Positions 28,579-37,848 are shown, counted from the first letter of the stretch. The stretch: 64,000 nucleotides of DNA from Oryzomonas sagensis (GCF_008802355.1 NZ_VZRA01000003.1:216449-280448), one strand, 5' to 3'. Translations and numbers: made by a program. The notes: a model not told the origin generated them from the letters alone.

Positions 28579-30500
28579 AAGAACAACGTTTCGTCCGCGA
28601 AATCTCGGAGTCCAAGAGAAGAATCCTGATCCTTTCCTTTGTGGTGGGCGGCATCTTTTTCCTGCTGCTGCTGCGTCTGTGGCACCTGCAAATCTTGAGC
28701 GTCGATGATTACCGTAACATGTCGGAAAGCAACCGCCTGCGTTTCGTACCGGTGGCCGCATCCCGCGGGGCCATCATGGACCGCAACGGTACGGTGTTGG
28801 TGAGCAACCAACCGTCATTCAGCCTGGCGGTCGTGCCCCAGGAGGTCGAGAACAAGGACGAATTGCTCGATCACCTTGCAACGCTGCTCGGCATGGACCG
28901 CGCCGAACTGAGCGAGCGCTGGGAAAAGGGGAAGGGGCGGGCCAAGTATTACCCGATTATTCTCGCGTCGAATATCAGCCGCGACCAGGTGGAGATCGTG
29001 GAGGAAAACCATCTGCGTCTGCCGGGGGTCGAGATCGAGATGAAACCGGTGCGCGAGTACGCCAGCGGCGTACTCGCGGCCCATTTGCTGGGGTATATCG
29101 GCGAGATTTCCGAGGATGAACTGAGCGCCAAGGGGTTCGAAGAGTACAACCCGGGCGATTATCTCGGCAAGAACGGCATCGAACGGAGTTGGGAAAAGGA
29201 ACTGCACGGCAACGATGGCGGCCGGCAGTTGGAGGTGGATGCGCGTGGCCGGGTTTTGCGGACCATTTCCGAGTCCTACCCCACGGTCGGCAACAGTGTG
29301 GTGCTGACCATCGATGCGCGCATCCAGAAACAGGCGGAAAAGGCCTTTGGAGATCAGGCCGGAGCGGCCGTCGCCATGGACGTGAACACCGGCGAGGTCC
29401 TGGCCTTCGTCAGCAATCCCGGATTCGACCCGGCGCTCTTCAGCGGGAAGATGCCGGCGGATACCTGGAAGGAATACCTGGATGACAAGCGTCACCCCCT
29501 TGAAAATAAGGCGCTGACCGGCCAGTATCCTCCCGGTTCGACCTTCAAGATCATCACCGCGCTGGCCGGCCTGGAGGATGGCAAGATCGACGGGAACACC
29601 TCCGTGAATTGCAACGGCTCCTATGAGTTGGGAACCTCGACCTTCAAATGCTGGAACAAGCATGGGCACGGCGTCACCAACCTGAAAAAATCGCTGCGCG
29701 AGTCGTGCGACGTCTATTTTTACCAGTTGGGCGAGCGGTTGGGGGTGGATCGTATCGCCGCCATGGCGAAGCGGTTCATGCTCGGCTCGCCCATGGGCAT
29801 CGGCCTGGCCCACGAGAAGGCGGGACTCATCCCCACCGCCGAATGGAAGCTGAAACGCTTCGGCAAACGCTGGTTACACGGCGAGACCGTGCCGGTCTCC
29901 ATCGGCCAGGGGTATGTGTTGATGACGCCGATTCAATTAGTCTCCATGATCGCTACGGTGGCCAACGAGGGCAATGTGTACCGTCCCTACCTGGTGAAGC
30001 GCATCGTCGATGCCGACGGCAGGCCGCTCAGGGAGTTCAAACCGGAATTGATGGGTACGACCGGCATCTCGGCGGATAAATTCAAGTTGGTCAAGCAGGG
30101 GCTGTTCGCCGTGGTGAACGAGCCGGGGGGAACCGGCGGCGCGGCGCGGCTCTCTGATGTGCATGTGGCGGGCAAAACCGGTTCTTCACAAGTGGTCAAG
30201 CTGCGCGACAGCAAGCAGGCGACGCCGTACCAATACCGGGACCATGCCCTGTTTGTCGCCTTTGCCCCCTATGAAAAACCGGAAATCGCCGTGGCGGTGA
30301 TCGTGGAGCATGGCGAGCACGGCGGTTCGGCTGCCGCCCCCATTGCCGGACGTATCCTCCGGGCCTGGTTCGATAGTAAGAAGCCGCCCAAAAAGGAGCC
30401 GGCACGACGCCTAAAGAACCAGGACGAGGAGGGGACTGACGAAGAGGCGGAGCCGCCCGCCAAACAACAGGGCGTGAATGAGGAAAAAGCCGATGATTGA
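28575..30500 (+). CDS. mrdA: Penicillin-binding protein 2 (transpeptidase)
   Basis: Elongation-specific peptidoglycan transpeptidase, 641 residues. One N-terminal helix (about 18-38), pedestal/dimerisation domain, then the transpeptidase with SxxK in GSTFKIITALAG, the SxN-equivalent SCD in RESCDVYFYQLG, and KTG in VAGKTGSSQVV. A charged, low-complexity tail (about 600-641) follows. The ATG at 28575 overlaps the mreD stop; earlier in-frame starts lie inside mreD. RodA, encoded next, is its glycosyltransferase partner. Confidence 0.95.
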   Translation: MKEQRFVREISESKRRILILSFVVGGIFFLLLLRLWHLQILSVDDYRNMSESNRLRFVPVAASRGAIMDRNGTVLVSNQPSFSLAVVPQEVENKDELLDHLATLLGMDRAELSERWEKGKGRAKYYPIILASNISRDQVEIVEENHLRLPGVEIEMKPVREYASGVLAAHLLGYIGEISEDELSAKGFEEYNPGDYLGKNGIERSWEKELHGNDGGRQLEVDARGRVLRTISESYPTVGNSVVLTIDARIQKQAEKAFGDQAGAAVAMDVNTGEVLAFVSNPGFDPALFSGKMPADTWKEYLDDKRHPLENKALTGQYPPGSTFKIITALAGLEDGKIDGNTSVNCNGSYELGTSTFKCWNKHGHGVTNLKKSLRESCDVYFYQLGERLGVDRIAAMAKRFMLGSPMGIGLAHEKAGLIPTAEWKLKRFGKRWLHGETVPVSIGQGYVLMTPIQLVSMIATVANEGNVYRPYLVKRIVDADGRPLREFKPELMGTTGISADKFKLVKQGLFAVVNEPGGTGGAARLSDVHVAGKTGSSQVVKLRDSKQATPYQYRDHALFVAFAPYEKPEIAVAVIVEHGEHGGSAAAPIAGRILRAWFDSKKPPKKEPARRLKNQDEEGTDEEAEPPAKQQGVNEEKADD

Positions 30501-31593
30501 CCGCCGTCTGCTGACAAATATCGACTGGATGTTGATCGGACTGATGACCGCGATCTGCCTGCTGGGCATCATGAACATCTACAGCGCCACAACGCCCTAC
30601 AAGATCGTCGGCGCTCCCTATTACCTCAAGCAATTCTACTGGGTGCTCTTCGGGTTGTTGGTCGTTACGGTCATCTGCAGTTTCGATTATCATATCCTGG
30701 AGGATTTTTCCTACTGGTTTTACGGCTTTCTGATCATCCTCCTTGTGGCCGTACTGGTGGTGGGGCGTCGTTCCATGGGGGCGACACGGTGGCTGAGCCT
30801 CGGTTTTTTCAATGTCCAGCCGTCTGAATTGATGAAGGTCGTCATCATTGCCACGTTCGCCAAGTATTTCACGAATGTGCAGACGGTAAACGGCTTGAGC
30901 GTCAAGGATGTGCTCTTCCCGCTCGGTATTTTGGCGGTGCCGGTTCTTCTGATCATGAAACAACCCGACCTGGGGACCGCTGTCCTGGTTCTCCTGATCG
31001 CCCTTTCCCTGGCGGTCTATGTGGGGCTCCGATGGTCGACGGTGGTCACCTTTGCCCTGGTGATGGTGCCGATGCTCTGGCTGGGATGGGCAAAGTTGCT
31101 GCGGCCGTATCAGAAAAACCGGATTCTCGATTTTCTTAACCCGGAGCGCTCACGCCTGGGAAGCGGCTATCACATAATCCAGAGCAAGATTGCCGTCGGT
31201 TCCGGCGGCGTCTTCGGCAAGGGGTTCGTCAAGGGCACCCAGTCCCAGCTACGTTTCTTGCCGGAGCAGCATACGGATTTCGCCTTTTCGGTATTTGCCG
31301 AAGAGTGGGGCTTTATCGGCTGCCTGGTACTGATCGTCCTGTATCTCGTCCTGGTACTGTGGGGGCTCAACATCGCCCGGCGCTGCAACGACCGGTTCGG
31401 CAGTTTGCTGGCGGTGGGGGTGACGGCCATGCTCTTCTGGCACATCGTCATCAATATGGGGATGGTGATCGGCCTGTTTCCGGTGGTGGGGGTGCCGTTA
31501 CCGTTCTTTTCCTATGGCGGCACGTCCATGATTACCTCCATGGTGGGGATCGGCATTCTGCAGAACATCAGTATGCGGCGGTTCATGTTCTAA
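30493..31593 (+). CDS. rodA: Rod shape-determining glycosyltransferase RodA
   Basis: SEDS-family peptidoglycan polymerase of 366 residues with ten or so membrane helices. Seen: the family stretches FNVQPSELMKVVIIATFAKY, MKQPDLGTAVLVLLI, FLPEQHTDFAFSVFAEEWGF and PLPFFSYGGTSMI. I chose the ATG at 30493 because GAGGA precedes it at 9 bases; an in-frame ATG five codons earlier (30478) lies before that site. It overlaps mrdA by 8 bases. A hairpin but no classical terminator follows; ptsP converges. Confidence 0.94.
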   Translation: MIDRRLLTNIDWMLIGLMTAICLLGIMNIYSATTPYKIVGAPYYLKQFYWVLFGLLVVTVICSFDYHILEDFSYWFYGFLIILLVAVLVVGRRSMGATRWLSLGFFNVQPSELMKVVIIATFAKYFTNVQTVNGLSVKDVLFPLGILAVPVLLIMKQPDLGTAVLVLLIALSLAVYVGLRWSTVVTFALVMVPMLWLGWAKLLRPYQKNRILDFLNPERSRLGSGYHIIQSKIAVGSGGVFGKGFVKGTQSQLRFLPEQHTDFAFSVFAEEWGFIGCLVLIVLYLVLVLWGLNIARRCNDRFGSLLAVGVTAMLFWHIVINMGMVIGLFPVVGVPLPFFSYGGTSMITSMVGIGILQNISMRRFMF

Positions 31594-31617
31594 TCCGGCC
31601 GAAGAGCGGGGAGGGGG

Positions 31618-31641
31618 CCTGTGCGGGGCTAACCGCACAGG
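31618..31641. terminator. Hairpin between convergent rodA and ptsP
   Basis: Perfect 9-bp stem CCTGTGCGG/CCGCACAGG with a 6-base loop, right at the junction of the two converging genes. No T-run on either side, so the terminator call is tentative. Confidence 0.4.
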
Positions 31642-31644
31642 GCA

Positions 31645-33996
31645 TCAGACCAGCAGCTTCTTGCGTGCTGCGTCCAGCTTCCTCCTGATATCGGCGCTGC
31701 TGGCGCAGGCAAGGACCTGGCGCGCCAGGGTGCGGCATTCGGGGATGCTGTGGGAGCGAATGGCCTGTTTGACCACCGGGATGCTGGGGGCCGAGAGGCT
31801 GAATTCCCGGATGCCCATGCCAACCATGAGCAGGGCGTTGATCGGTTCGGTAGCCATTTCACCACAGACGGACGCCTTTTTGCCGGCCTTTGTCGCCGCA
31901 TCGGCCACCCTTTTTATGGATTGAAGCACCGCCGGGTGGTATGGGTCGTAATACTGCTTCACCCGGGGATTGTTCCGATCGGCGGCCAACGTGTACTGAA
32001 TCAGGTCGTTGGTGCCGATGCTGACGTAATCGACTTCCTTGAGCAGGTGCTCGATGATCTGGACGGCAGCCGGTATCTCGACCATGATCCCCAGCGGTAT
32101 CTCCTCGCGCAGTTCGTGCCCCTCCAGCTTCAGCTCTTCCCTCACCGAGGCGAGTATCTCCTTCACCTGACGGATTTCATCCACCGAGGAAATCAACGGA
32201 AACATGATGCTGGGGGTGCCGGCGGGGGATGAAAGCAAAATTCCGGCCAGCTGCTCCCGGAAGATGTCCTGCCGTTCCAGGGATACGCGGATGGAACGCC
32301 AGCCCAGGAAGGGATTCTCTTCGTGGGGGCAGCTAAAGTACGGCAGAGCCTTGTCGCCGCCGATATCTAGGGTGCGAATGTTGACCAATTGCCCGGGGAA
32401 CGCTCCCAAAATCTTGCGATAGACGGCCGCCTGCTGATGACGGTCGGGAAAGGCGCTGCGCGTCATGTACGGGAATTCGGTGCGGTAGAGGCCGACACCC
32501 TCGGCGCCGTGCATATTGGCGACCCTGACGTCGGAAACCAGGCCGATATTGGCATTCAGGACAATGGTGACGTTGTCGCGGGTTACCGCCGGCAGCCCCC
32601 GCAGGCCTTCCAGCTCTCGCTGGCGTCCGGCATGGTCCCGCTCAAGCCGTTCGTACTCCCTCTTGATGGCGCCGTCCGGGTTGATGTAGATATGCCCGGA
32701 GGTGCCGTCCACAATGATCTCGTCCTTGACGTTGGAAGCGTCCATGAGCCCCGATATTCCCAGCACAGCCGGAATACCCAGGGATTTTGCCATGATGGCG
32801 ACATGTGAGTACATGTTGCCCTTCTCGGCCACAATGCCGAGAATCTTGTCGTGGTCCAGCATGGCAAGGTCCGAAGGGAAGATCTCATCCGTTGCCAGGA
32901 CCCGCTTTTCCTTCAGGGTCACCGCCGTTTTGTCGTTCCCCTCCAGGCAGTCGATCAGGCGCCGCCCGATATCTTCCATATCCGCCGACCGCTCACGCAG
33001 ATAGGGATCTTCCATGGCTGAGAAGGCCTGCACGTAATGATGGACAACCTCGTGCACGGCGCGGGTCGCCCCCATCCCCTGATCGATCAGATCGCAGACC
33101 TTGCTGGAAAAGCCCCGGTCCTCGAGGATCATCAGGTGGGTGTGGAAGATCGCGGCATCACCTTCGGAAAGGGTTTCGCTGACCCGCTTCTCCATGTAGA
33201 GGGTCTGTATCTTCACCTTTTCCAGGGCCAGGCTGAGTTTGTGATGTTCATCGGCCTTGGTGCCGACCTTGGCCACCTTGATGACCTTGTCGCTGAACCG
33301 GTCGAGGATATAGACCTTGCCGCGGCAGAATCCCGCCGAAACGGCACTGCCGGCCAGCATGCGCGACGGAGAGGATACCTTTTTGTCGGTCTTTTTCACG
33401 GCCGGTGGTTCGCTGATAGCGTCGCCGTTCATTATTTTGGCCAGTTCCTGTTCAAACCACGCGCGTTCCTGCTCGGTGCGCTGGATGGAATCGAGCAGGC
33501 GGGCGTTATGCACGATGCTGCTGATCTGGAAGGTGATGGTGCGCAGGGCGCTGATCTCGTCTTCGCTGAAATCGCGGGCCTCGCGGGTTTGGATGACGAT
33601 GACGCCGATGGGCGTCTTGCGTTCGAAGAGCGGCAAGCCGAGAAACGAGAGGAAGTTTTCCTCTTTGGACCCCTTGAAGTACTTATAGCGGGGATGGGCC
33701 GGGGCGTTGTCGGTCATGACCATGCCGCGGCTCTCGAACGTAAGGCCGGTGAGCCCCTCGTGGACCTTCATGGAAACGCGGTTGACCGATGCCTTGGAGA
33801 GGCCCTTGCTGGCCTTCAACACCAGGGTTTCGCCGTCCTGCTCCAGAAGGTAGATTGAACAGACATCCGTGCCCATGCGTCTGGCCACGATAGTAACGAT
33901 ATTGTCCAGGGTTTCATGCAGGTCATGGGAGTGGAGAATGATTGCGCTGATATCTTCCAGCGTGCGCAGGCCGATTGAGTGATGGCTCTCTTTCAT
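31645..33996 (-). CDS. ptsP: Phosphoenolpyruvate-protein phosphotransferase PtsP (EI-Ntr) with GAF domain
   Basis: First enzyme of the nitrogen-type regulatory PTS, 783 residues. An N-terminal GAF domain (about 15-165) is followed by the PtsI-type part: swivelling domain with the phospho-histidine in NMYSHVAIMAKSLGIPA, then the PEP-binding barrel with [34 protein letters not shown] and the catalytic cysteine in SVCGEMA. The ATG at 33996 is chosen because GGAG sits 6 bases upstream; two earlier in-frame starts lack this. A second EI (ptsI) is encoded at 45937, so the two EIs are paralogues. Confidence 0.94.
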   Translation of the reverse strand: MKESHHSIGLRTLEDISAIILHSHDLHETLDNIVTIVARRMGTDVCSIYLLEQDGETLVLKASKGLSKASVNRVSMKVHEGLTGLTFESRGMVMTDNAPAHPRYKYFKGSKEENFLSFLGLPLFERKTPIGVIVIQTREARDFSEDEISALRTITFQISSIVHNARLLDSIQRTEQERAWFEQELAKIMNGDAISEPPAVKKTDKKVSSPSRMLAGSAVSAGFCRGKVYILDRFSDKVIKVAKVGTKADEHHKLSLALEKVKIQTLYMEKRVSETLSEGDAAIFHTHLMILEDRGFSSKVCDLIDQGMGATRAVHEVVHHYVQAFSAMEDPYLRERSADMEDIGRRLIDCLEGNDKTAVTLKEKRVLATDEIFPSDLAMLDHDKILGIVAEKGNMYSHVAIMAKSLGIPAVLGISGLMDASNVKDEIIVDGTSGHIYINPDGAIKREYERLERDHAGRQRELEGLRGLPAVTRDNVTIVLNANIGLVSDVRVANMHGAEGVGLYRTEFPYMTRSAFPDRHQQAAVYRKILGAFPGQLVNIRTLDIGGDKALPYFSCPHEENPFLGWRSIRVSLERQDIFREQLAGILLSSPAGTPSIMFPLISSVDEIRQVKEILASVREELKLEGHELREEIPLGIMVEIPAAVQIIEHLLKEVDYVSIGTNDLIQYTLAADRNNPRVKQYYDPYHPAVLQSIKRVADAATKAGKKASVCGEMATEPINALLMVGMGIREFSLSAPSIPVVKQAIRSHSIPECRTLARQVLACASSADIRRKLDAARKKLLV

Positions 33997-34025
33997 GAAC
34001 ATCTCCAATGCAAAAATATCTCCAA

Positions 34026-34054
34026 ACTATAGATTATTTTGCGTACGAAGTAAA
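34026..34054 (-). promoter_or_regulatory. Putative sigma-70 promoter for ptsP
   Basis: On the minus strand TTTACT (34054-34049), 17 bases, TATAGT (34031-34026), about 30 bases before the ptsP ATG. Matches: four and five of six. Confidence 0.5.
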
Positions 34055-34215
34055 AGTCTTTAAAAGTCCTGTTTGGCAAAATCGAACTATGGTACGGTAT
34101 ACAGGACAGGGAACTCACTTCGGATCGCCCTCCCATTAATTTTGTGGAAACATGATGAACAGTTCTGGTATCTTGCCTGCATCTAGTTACCATCCATGCA
34201 TTACAGGAGACAACC

Positions 34216-35013
34216 ATGACCGACAAACTTCTTCACGAGCTTTTGCGTAAAGGTATTGATCTCCTTGAGTCGGGAGATGCGCCGGGGGCGGTCGCCGTTC
34301 TGGAGGAGTACCGAAAGGCGTATCCCGACGACCCGGACGGCTGGTTTTGTTGTGGGGACGCCCTGGCTGAGGGGGGGAGCCTGGACGACGCCATCGCCAG
34401 CTACCGCGAGGGTCTGAAGCGTGTGCCGGACGACCCGGATGCGCTGACAACCCTGGGGGACCTCTATTTCGAGGCCGCCCGGCCCCGTGAGGCCATTGCC
34501 AGCTACCAGCGCGTGCTGGAGCTGGACCCGAAGGATGCGGATGCGCTGGTCAGCATCGGCCTGGTCTACAACAGCCAGGAACGTGGCGATGATGCCATTC
34601 GTGCCTATCACCAGGCCCTCGAACTGGAACCGGACAATGTTTTTGCCTGGAATGCCCTGGGGGACGCCCTCTATGGGCAGGGGGATACTGAAGGCGCTGT
34701 GGAGGCCTACCGGAAAGGGATCGAGATCGATCCTGACGATCCCGCCGTTCACTACAACCTGGGAGAATTATATTACGACGTGGAAGAGTTGGAGGCGGCC
34801 GAAGAGGAGTGCCGCGAGGCCGTGCGGCTGGACCCCTGCTTCAGTATGGCCTACCTGACCCTGGGCGGTATCTGCATGGATCAGGAGCGGACCCGGGATG
34901 CCGTGCACTATTTCGAACAGTATCTCGCGTGCGAAAAATCTTCCCAGGCCGAGGAGATGGTCGCCGAGGTAAAGGCGGTGGTCGAAGGGCTGAAGGATGA
35001 ACTGAAGGAATGA
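34216..35013 (+). CDS. Tetratricopeptide repeat protein
   Basis: 265 residues made almost entirely of TPR units, about seven, with repeats such as AIASYREGLKRVPDDPDALT, AIASYQRVLELDPKDADALV and AIRAYHQALELEPDNVFAW. No signal peptide or membrane helix, so it is probably cytoplasmic. GGAG is 6 bases before the ATG. A perfect bidirectional terminator follows. It is a protein-protein interaction scaffold whose partners cannot be inferred from the neighbours ptsP and ackA. Confidence 0.85.
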   Translation: MTDKLLHELLRKGIDLLESGDAPGAVAVLEEYRKAYPDDPDGWFCCGDALAEGGSLDDAIASYREGLKRVPDDPDALTTLGDLYFEAARPREAIASYQRVLELDPKDADALVSIGLVYNSQERGDDAIRAYHQALELEPDNVFAWNALGDALYGQGDTEGAVEAYRKGIEIDPDDPAVHYNLGELYYDVEELEAAEEECREAVRLDPCFSMAYLTLGGICMDQERTRDAVHYFEQYLACEKSSQAEEMVAEVKAVVEGLKDELKE

Positions 35014-35042
35014 GCTCGTTCGTGATCGGCCAGGGCTTCGTC

Positions 35043-35083
35043 TGTCATGAAAAAACCGGCTTTCCGCCGGTTTTTTCATGACA
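35043..35083. terminator. Bidirectional rho-independent terminator between the TPR gene and ackA
   Basis: An uninterrupted 18-bp perfect stem beginning TGTCATGAAAAAACCGGC with a 5-base loop TTTCC. Each arm gives a T-run for one direction, serving both converging genes. Confidence 0.93.
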
Positions 35084-35101
35084 GGGGGGAAGGCTGCCGC
35101 G

Positions 35102-36367
35102 CTATTTTCGGACAAAGTCCTGTTTGCCGAACGAGTATTCGAAGTGCATGTGATCGGTATAGGTACCGTTCAGGATGGCCACCACATCCTCGGTGAAGAC
35201 CAATTCCTCGTCGGTGGGGATCACGAAGACCTTGACCGGCGAATCGTCCGTGGTGATCAGGGACTCCCGCTTGCGGGTCATGGCGTTTCTGTTGCGTTCC
35301 CTGTCCAGGATGATGCCCAAGTGCTCCAGCCCCTCGATGGCCTTCTCGCGGATCGGGGCGCCCATCTCGCCGACGCCGGCGGTGAATACCACGGCATCCA
35401 GCCGGCCCACGACCGACATGAACGCGCCGATATATTTCTTCAGGCGATAGGCCTCTATCTCCAGGGACAGCTGGCACCGGAGGTCGCCGGCCTGGGCGTG
35501 CTCGATCACATCCCGGCGGTCGGTGAATCGCCCGGTGATGCCCATGACGCCGCTCTTTTTGTTGAGGATGCTGTCGATCTCCTTGGCGGACAGGTTTTCC
35601 TTTTGCATCATGAAGGCGGGAATCGCCGGGTCGATATCGCCGCAGCGCGTCCCCATGACGGCGCCTTCCAGCGGGGTGAGCCCCATGGTGGTGTCTACTG
35701 AAATGCCGTTTTTGATGGCGCAGTGGGAAACGCCGTTGCCGATGTGCATGGTAATGATGTTGCATTCTTTGGGGGACTTGCCCAGGAGAACGGCCGCGCG
35801 TTTGGATACATACAGGTGCGAGGTGCCGTGGAAGCCGTAGCGCCGGACCTGGTACTTCTCGTACCACTCGTAGGGCAGCGGGTAGATATAGGCGTACTCC
35901 GGCATGGTCTGGTGGAATGCGGTATCGAAAATGGCCACGTGGGGGATGGTCGGCATGAGCGCCTGGGCCGCCTCGATCCCCTCGATATTGGGCGGATTAT
36001 GGAGCGGGGCCAGATGCTGGACCTCCTTGACCGCATCAAGGACCTTGCCGTCGATCATCACCGAGCAGGTGAATTTCTCGCCGCCATGCACCACGCGGTG
36101 GCCGACGGCCGAGATCTCCGCCACGCTCTTCAACACGCCGGTGACCGGGTCGGTGACTGTCTTGATGACAAGGTCGATGGCGGCCTGGTGGTTGGGGCAG
36201 TCCTGCTCGTAATGGTGGGTCTCGCGACCGGGAACCTCGTGCATGATGAACGAATCGCCGATGATGACCCTCTCCACCATGCCTTTTGCCACGATCTCCT
36301 TGCGCTCCCAGTCGAAGAGCTGGTACTTCACTGAGGAACTCCCGCAGTTCAGCGCCATTATAATCAT
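35102..36367 (-). CDS. ackA: Acetate kinase
   Basis: Interconverts acetyl phosphate and acetate with ATP formation; in acetate users it activates acetate together with phosphotransacetylase (not in this window). 421 residues. Seen: the start IMALNCGSSSVKYQLFD, the middle RRYGFHGTSHLYVSKRA, the phosphate-binding HIGNGVS region and the C-terminal FTAGVGEM. GGAGG lies shortly before the ATG at 36367. Upstream are two TGCTAAAATAA direct repeats (36427-36450) that may be regulatory. Confidence 0.96.
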   Translation of the reverse strand: MIIMALNCGSSSVKYQLFDWERKEIVAKGMVERVIIGDSFIMHEVPGRETHHYEQDCPNHQAAIDLVIKTVTDPVTGVLKSVAEISAVGHRVVHGGEKFTCSVMIDGKVLDAVKEVQHLAPLHNPPNIEGIEAAQALMPTIPHVAIFDTAFHQTMPEYAYIYPLPYEWYEKYQVRRYGFHGTSHLYVSKRAAVLLGKSPKECNIITMHIGNGVSHCAIKNGISVDTTMGLTPLEGAVMGTRCGDIDPAIPAFMMQKENLSAKEIDSILNKKSGVMGITGRFTDRRDVIEHAQAGDLRCQLSLEIEAYRLKKYIGAFMSVVGRLDAVVFTAGVGEMGAPIREKAIEGLEHLGIILDRERNRNAMTRKRESLITTDDSPVKVFVIPTDEELVFTEDVVAILNGTYTDHMHFEYSFGKQDFVRK

Positions 36368-36426
36368 GGTGTCCTCCCTCGAATAAACGGAGATAGTTTT
36401 ATAATATCGGTAAAAAAGAACACTCT

Positions 36427-36450
36427 TGCTAAAATAACCTGCTAAAATAA
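36427..36450. promoter_or_regulatory. Tandem TGCTAAAATAA direct repeats upstream of ackA
   Basis: Two identical 11-base copies at 36427-36437 and 36440-36450, period 13. They are 60-83 bases before the ackA start in an AT-rich gap shared with the divergent ferredoxin gene. Possible operator; no regulator identified. Confidence 0.4.
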
Positions 36451-36613
36451 AACTGTTTTTGATATATACCGTAGTGCCGTTTTGAATTCAACACATTTTG
36501 TAAAAATCCACAATGAGGGGGTCCCGTATTCTTGACTAGACAACTGATTGGCAACATGGTATACATAAAAATGTTTTCCGTAAGGAAGGCCAATCTTACA
36601 AGGAGGTGAAACC

Positions 36614-36781
36614 GTGGCTCATACCATTACCGACGATTGCACCAATTGCGGCGCATGTGAGGATTCCTGTCCGGTGAACGCCATCAGCGAACAGGGGGCC
36701 AAGCGTGCAATCGACGCCGATACCTGTATTGACTGTGGCGCTTGCGTGGATACCTGTCCCGTGAATGCTATCCATGCCTAA
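36614..36781 (+). CDS. Small 2[4Fe-4S] ferredoxin
   Basis: A 55-residue bacterial-type ferredoxin with both cluster motifs intact: CTNCGACEDSCP (residues 9-20) and CIDCGACVDTCP (about 38-49). The start is GTG at 36614, supported by a consensus AGGAGGTGA ribosome site 4 bases upstream; no ATG is available. It is an electron carrier in the cytoplasm for low-potential reactions such as pyruvate or 2-oxoglutarate:ferredoxin oxidoreductase (inference). A terminator follows. Upstream, TTGACT (36532) and TATACA (36560) are 22 bases apart, too wide for a normal promoter. Confidence 0.95.
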   Translation: MAHTITDDCTNCGACEDSCPVNAISEQGAKRAIDADTCIDCGACVDTCPVNAIHA

Positions 36782-36804
36782 TCGGCATTGAGGCAAAGTT
36801 GCTG

Positions 36805-36834
36805 AAAAAGCCCGTGGAAACACGGGCTTTTTTT
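36805..36834. terminator. Rho-independent terminator between the ferredoxin and DUF2905 genes
   Basis: AAAAAGCCCGTG-GAAA-CACGGGCTTTTT: a 12-bp stem with a GNRA-type loop, T-run downstream and A-run upstream, so usable in both directions. Confidence 0.9.
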
Positions 36835-36875
36835 GTGGTATACGGAACCGTTTTGCGTCTACGCCGCGCATATTC

Positions 36876-37088
36876 CTATTTTCTGATAAGCCAGAGGATG
36901 AGGGATACGACGGCGGAAATCAGGAGGCTGGTGGCGAGGGGGAAATAGAAGCTGAAATGTTCCCGCTTGATGGCGATGTCTCCGGGAAGCCTCCCCAGCC
37001 ACGGTATGCGCGGGGCAAAAGAGAGCACAAGGCCCGCCGCCACCAGGATGAGCCCCATGATGATCAAGGGCCGCCCCAAGCCGTTCAT
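36876..37088 (-). CDS. DUF2905 small membrane protein
   Basis: 70 residues, two membrane helices (about 5-24 and 47-67) with the family middle RIPWLGRLPGDI and KREHFSFYFPLATS. Function unknown. The ATG at 37088 overlaps the queH stop (ATGA), so it is translationally coupled to queH; GGAG is 8 bases upstream. A longer in-frame reading starting at 37142 would lie inside queH and is unlikely. Confidence 0.85.
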   Translation of the reverse strand: MNGLGRPLIIMGLILVAAGLVLSFAPRIPWLGRLPGDIAIKREHFSFYFPLATSLLISAVVSLILWLIRK

Positions 37089-37627
37089 GGCCGTTTCTCC
37101 CGCGGGGCGTAGCGTTCCTTTTCGCTGTAGATGCAGCCGCAATATTGCTGGCGGTACAGCCCCATTTCCTTCGACAATCTGATCCCTTCCTGCCAGCCGG
37201 TGCGGAAATCCTCATAAAAAAAAGCTACGCCGAACTCTCTGCCCGCCTGTTCCCCAAGCTCCCTGATCTCCTCGTGCCGCTGGTAGCGGCTATACAAAAG
37301 CGATGAGGTGAATGCCTCAAAGCCGTGCCCGGAAGCGGCCGCCGCGGCGGCCCTCAGGCGCGAGGCGTAGCAGTAGCTGCACCGCTTCTCCGGCTCTGCG
37401 GCGACATTAGCCAAAAATCCCTCAAGATCGTACTCATCCCGGACCATGAGCGGCATGGCTTCGCTATCGGCCATCTGTTGCGCCGCTTCACGCCGTCGGA
37501 CGTATTCCTGGTAGGGGTGGATGTTGTGATTGAAGAAAAAACCGGTGACGGTATGGGCGGCGGCGCGCAGCCTGTGCAGCGGATAGAGGGCGCACGGCCC
37601 GCAGCAGGTATGGAGAAGAATATTCAT
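37085..37627 (-). CDS. queH: Epoxyqueuosine reductase QueH
   Basis: Last step of queuosine synthesis in tRNA, non-cobalamin form (formerly DUF208), 180 residues. Cluster cysteine pairs are visible in LLHTCCGPCALYPL near residue 8, RCSYCYASR near residue 82, and QQYCGCIYSEKER near residue 160. It is the alternative to QueG. There is no clear ribosome site at the ATG, but a promoter is seen at 37670-37698. Confidence 0.93.
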   Translation of the reverse strand: MNILLHTCCGPCALYPLHRLRAAAHTVTGFFFNHNIHPYQEYVRRREAAQQMADSEAMPLMVRDEYDLEGFLANVAAEPEKRCSYCYASRLRAAAAAASGHGFEAFTSSLLYSRYQRHEEIRELGEQAGREFGVAFFYEDFRTGWQEGIRLSKEMGLYRQQYCGCIYSEKERYAPREKRP

Positions 37628-37669
37628 GTCTGAAAGCGTATCCTGGTCTGGCGTTATGTTTTTTATGGT

Positions 37670-37698
37670 ATTGTACCCCCAAGCGTCCGTTGGTTCAA
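37670..37698 (-). promoter_or_regulatory. Putative sigma-70 promoter for queH
   Basis: On the minus strand TTGAAC (37698-37693), exactly 17 bases, TACAAT (37675-37670). Matches: four and five of six. The start codon is 43 bases downstream. Confidence 0.5.
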
Positions 37699-37800
37699 AG
37701 AAAAATCAGAACGCTGGCGCCAAGTCCGTGGCTGCCGGGAACGGCGGCCGCCTCATCAAAGGTTGCTATTTTTTCTGATTTTAGGTATGTACTGCTTCGC

Positions 37801-37830
37801 TTGACTGAAACATGTCCGGCACACTATACG
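37801..37830 (+). promoter_or_regulatory. Putative sigma-70 promoter for the kdsD-kdsC genes
   Basis: TTGACT at 37801-37806, 18-base spacer, TATACG at 37825-37830; the kdsD ATG is 19 bases further. Confidence 0.5.
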
Positions 37831-37848
37831 ACACAGGCGGGACTCGAA

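Noticed and set aside
36532..36565. Sigma-70 promoter for the ferredoxin gene
   Set aside because: TTGACT and TATACA are 22 bases apart, too far for a normal promoter; other hexamers are poor.
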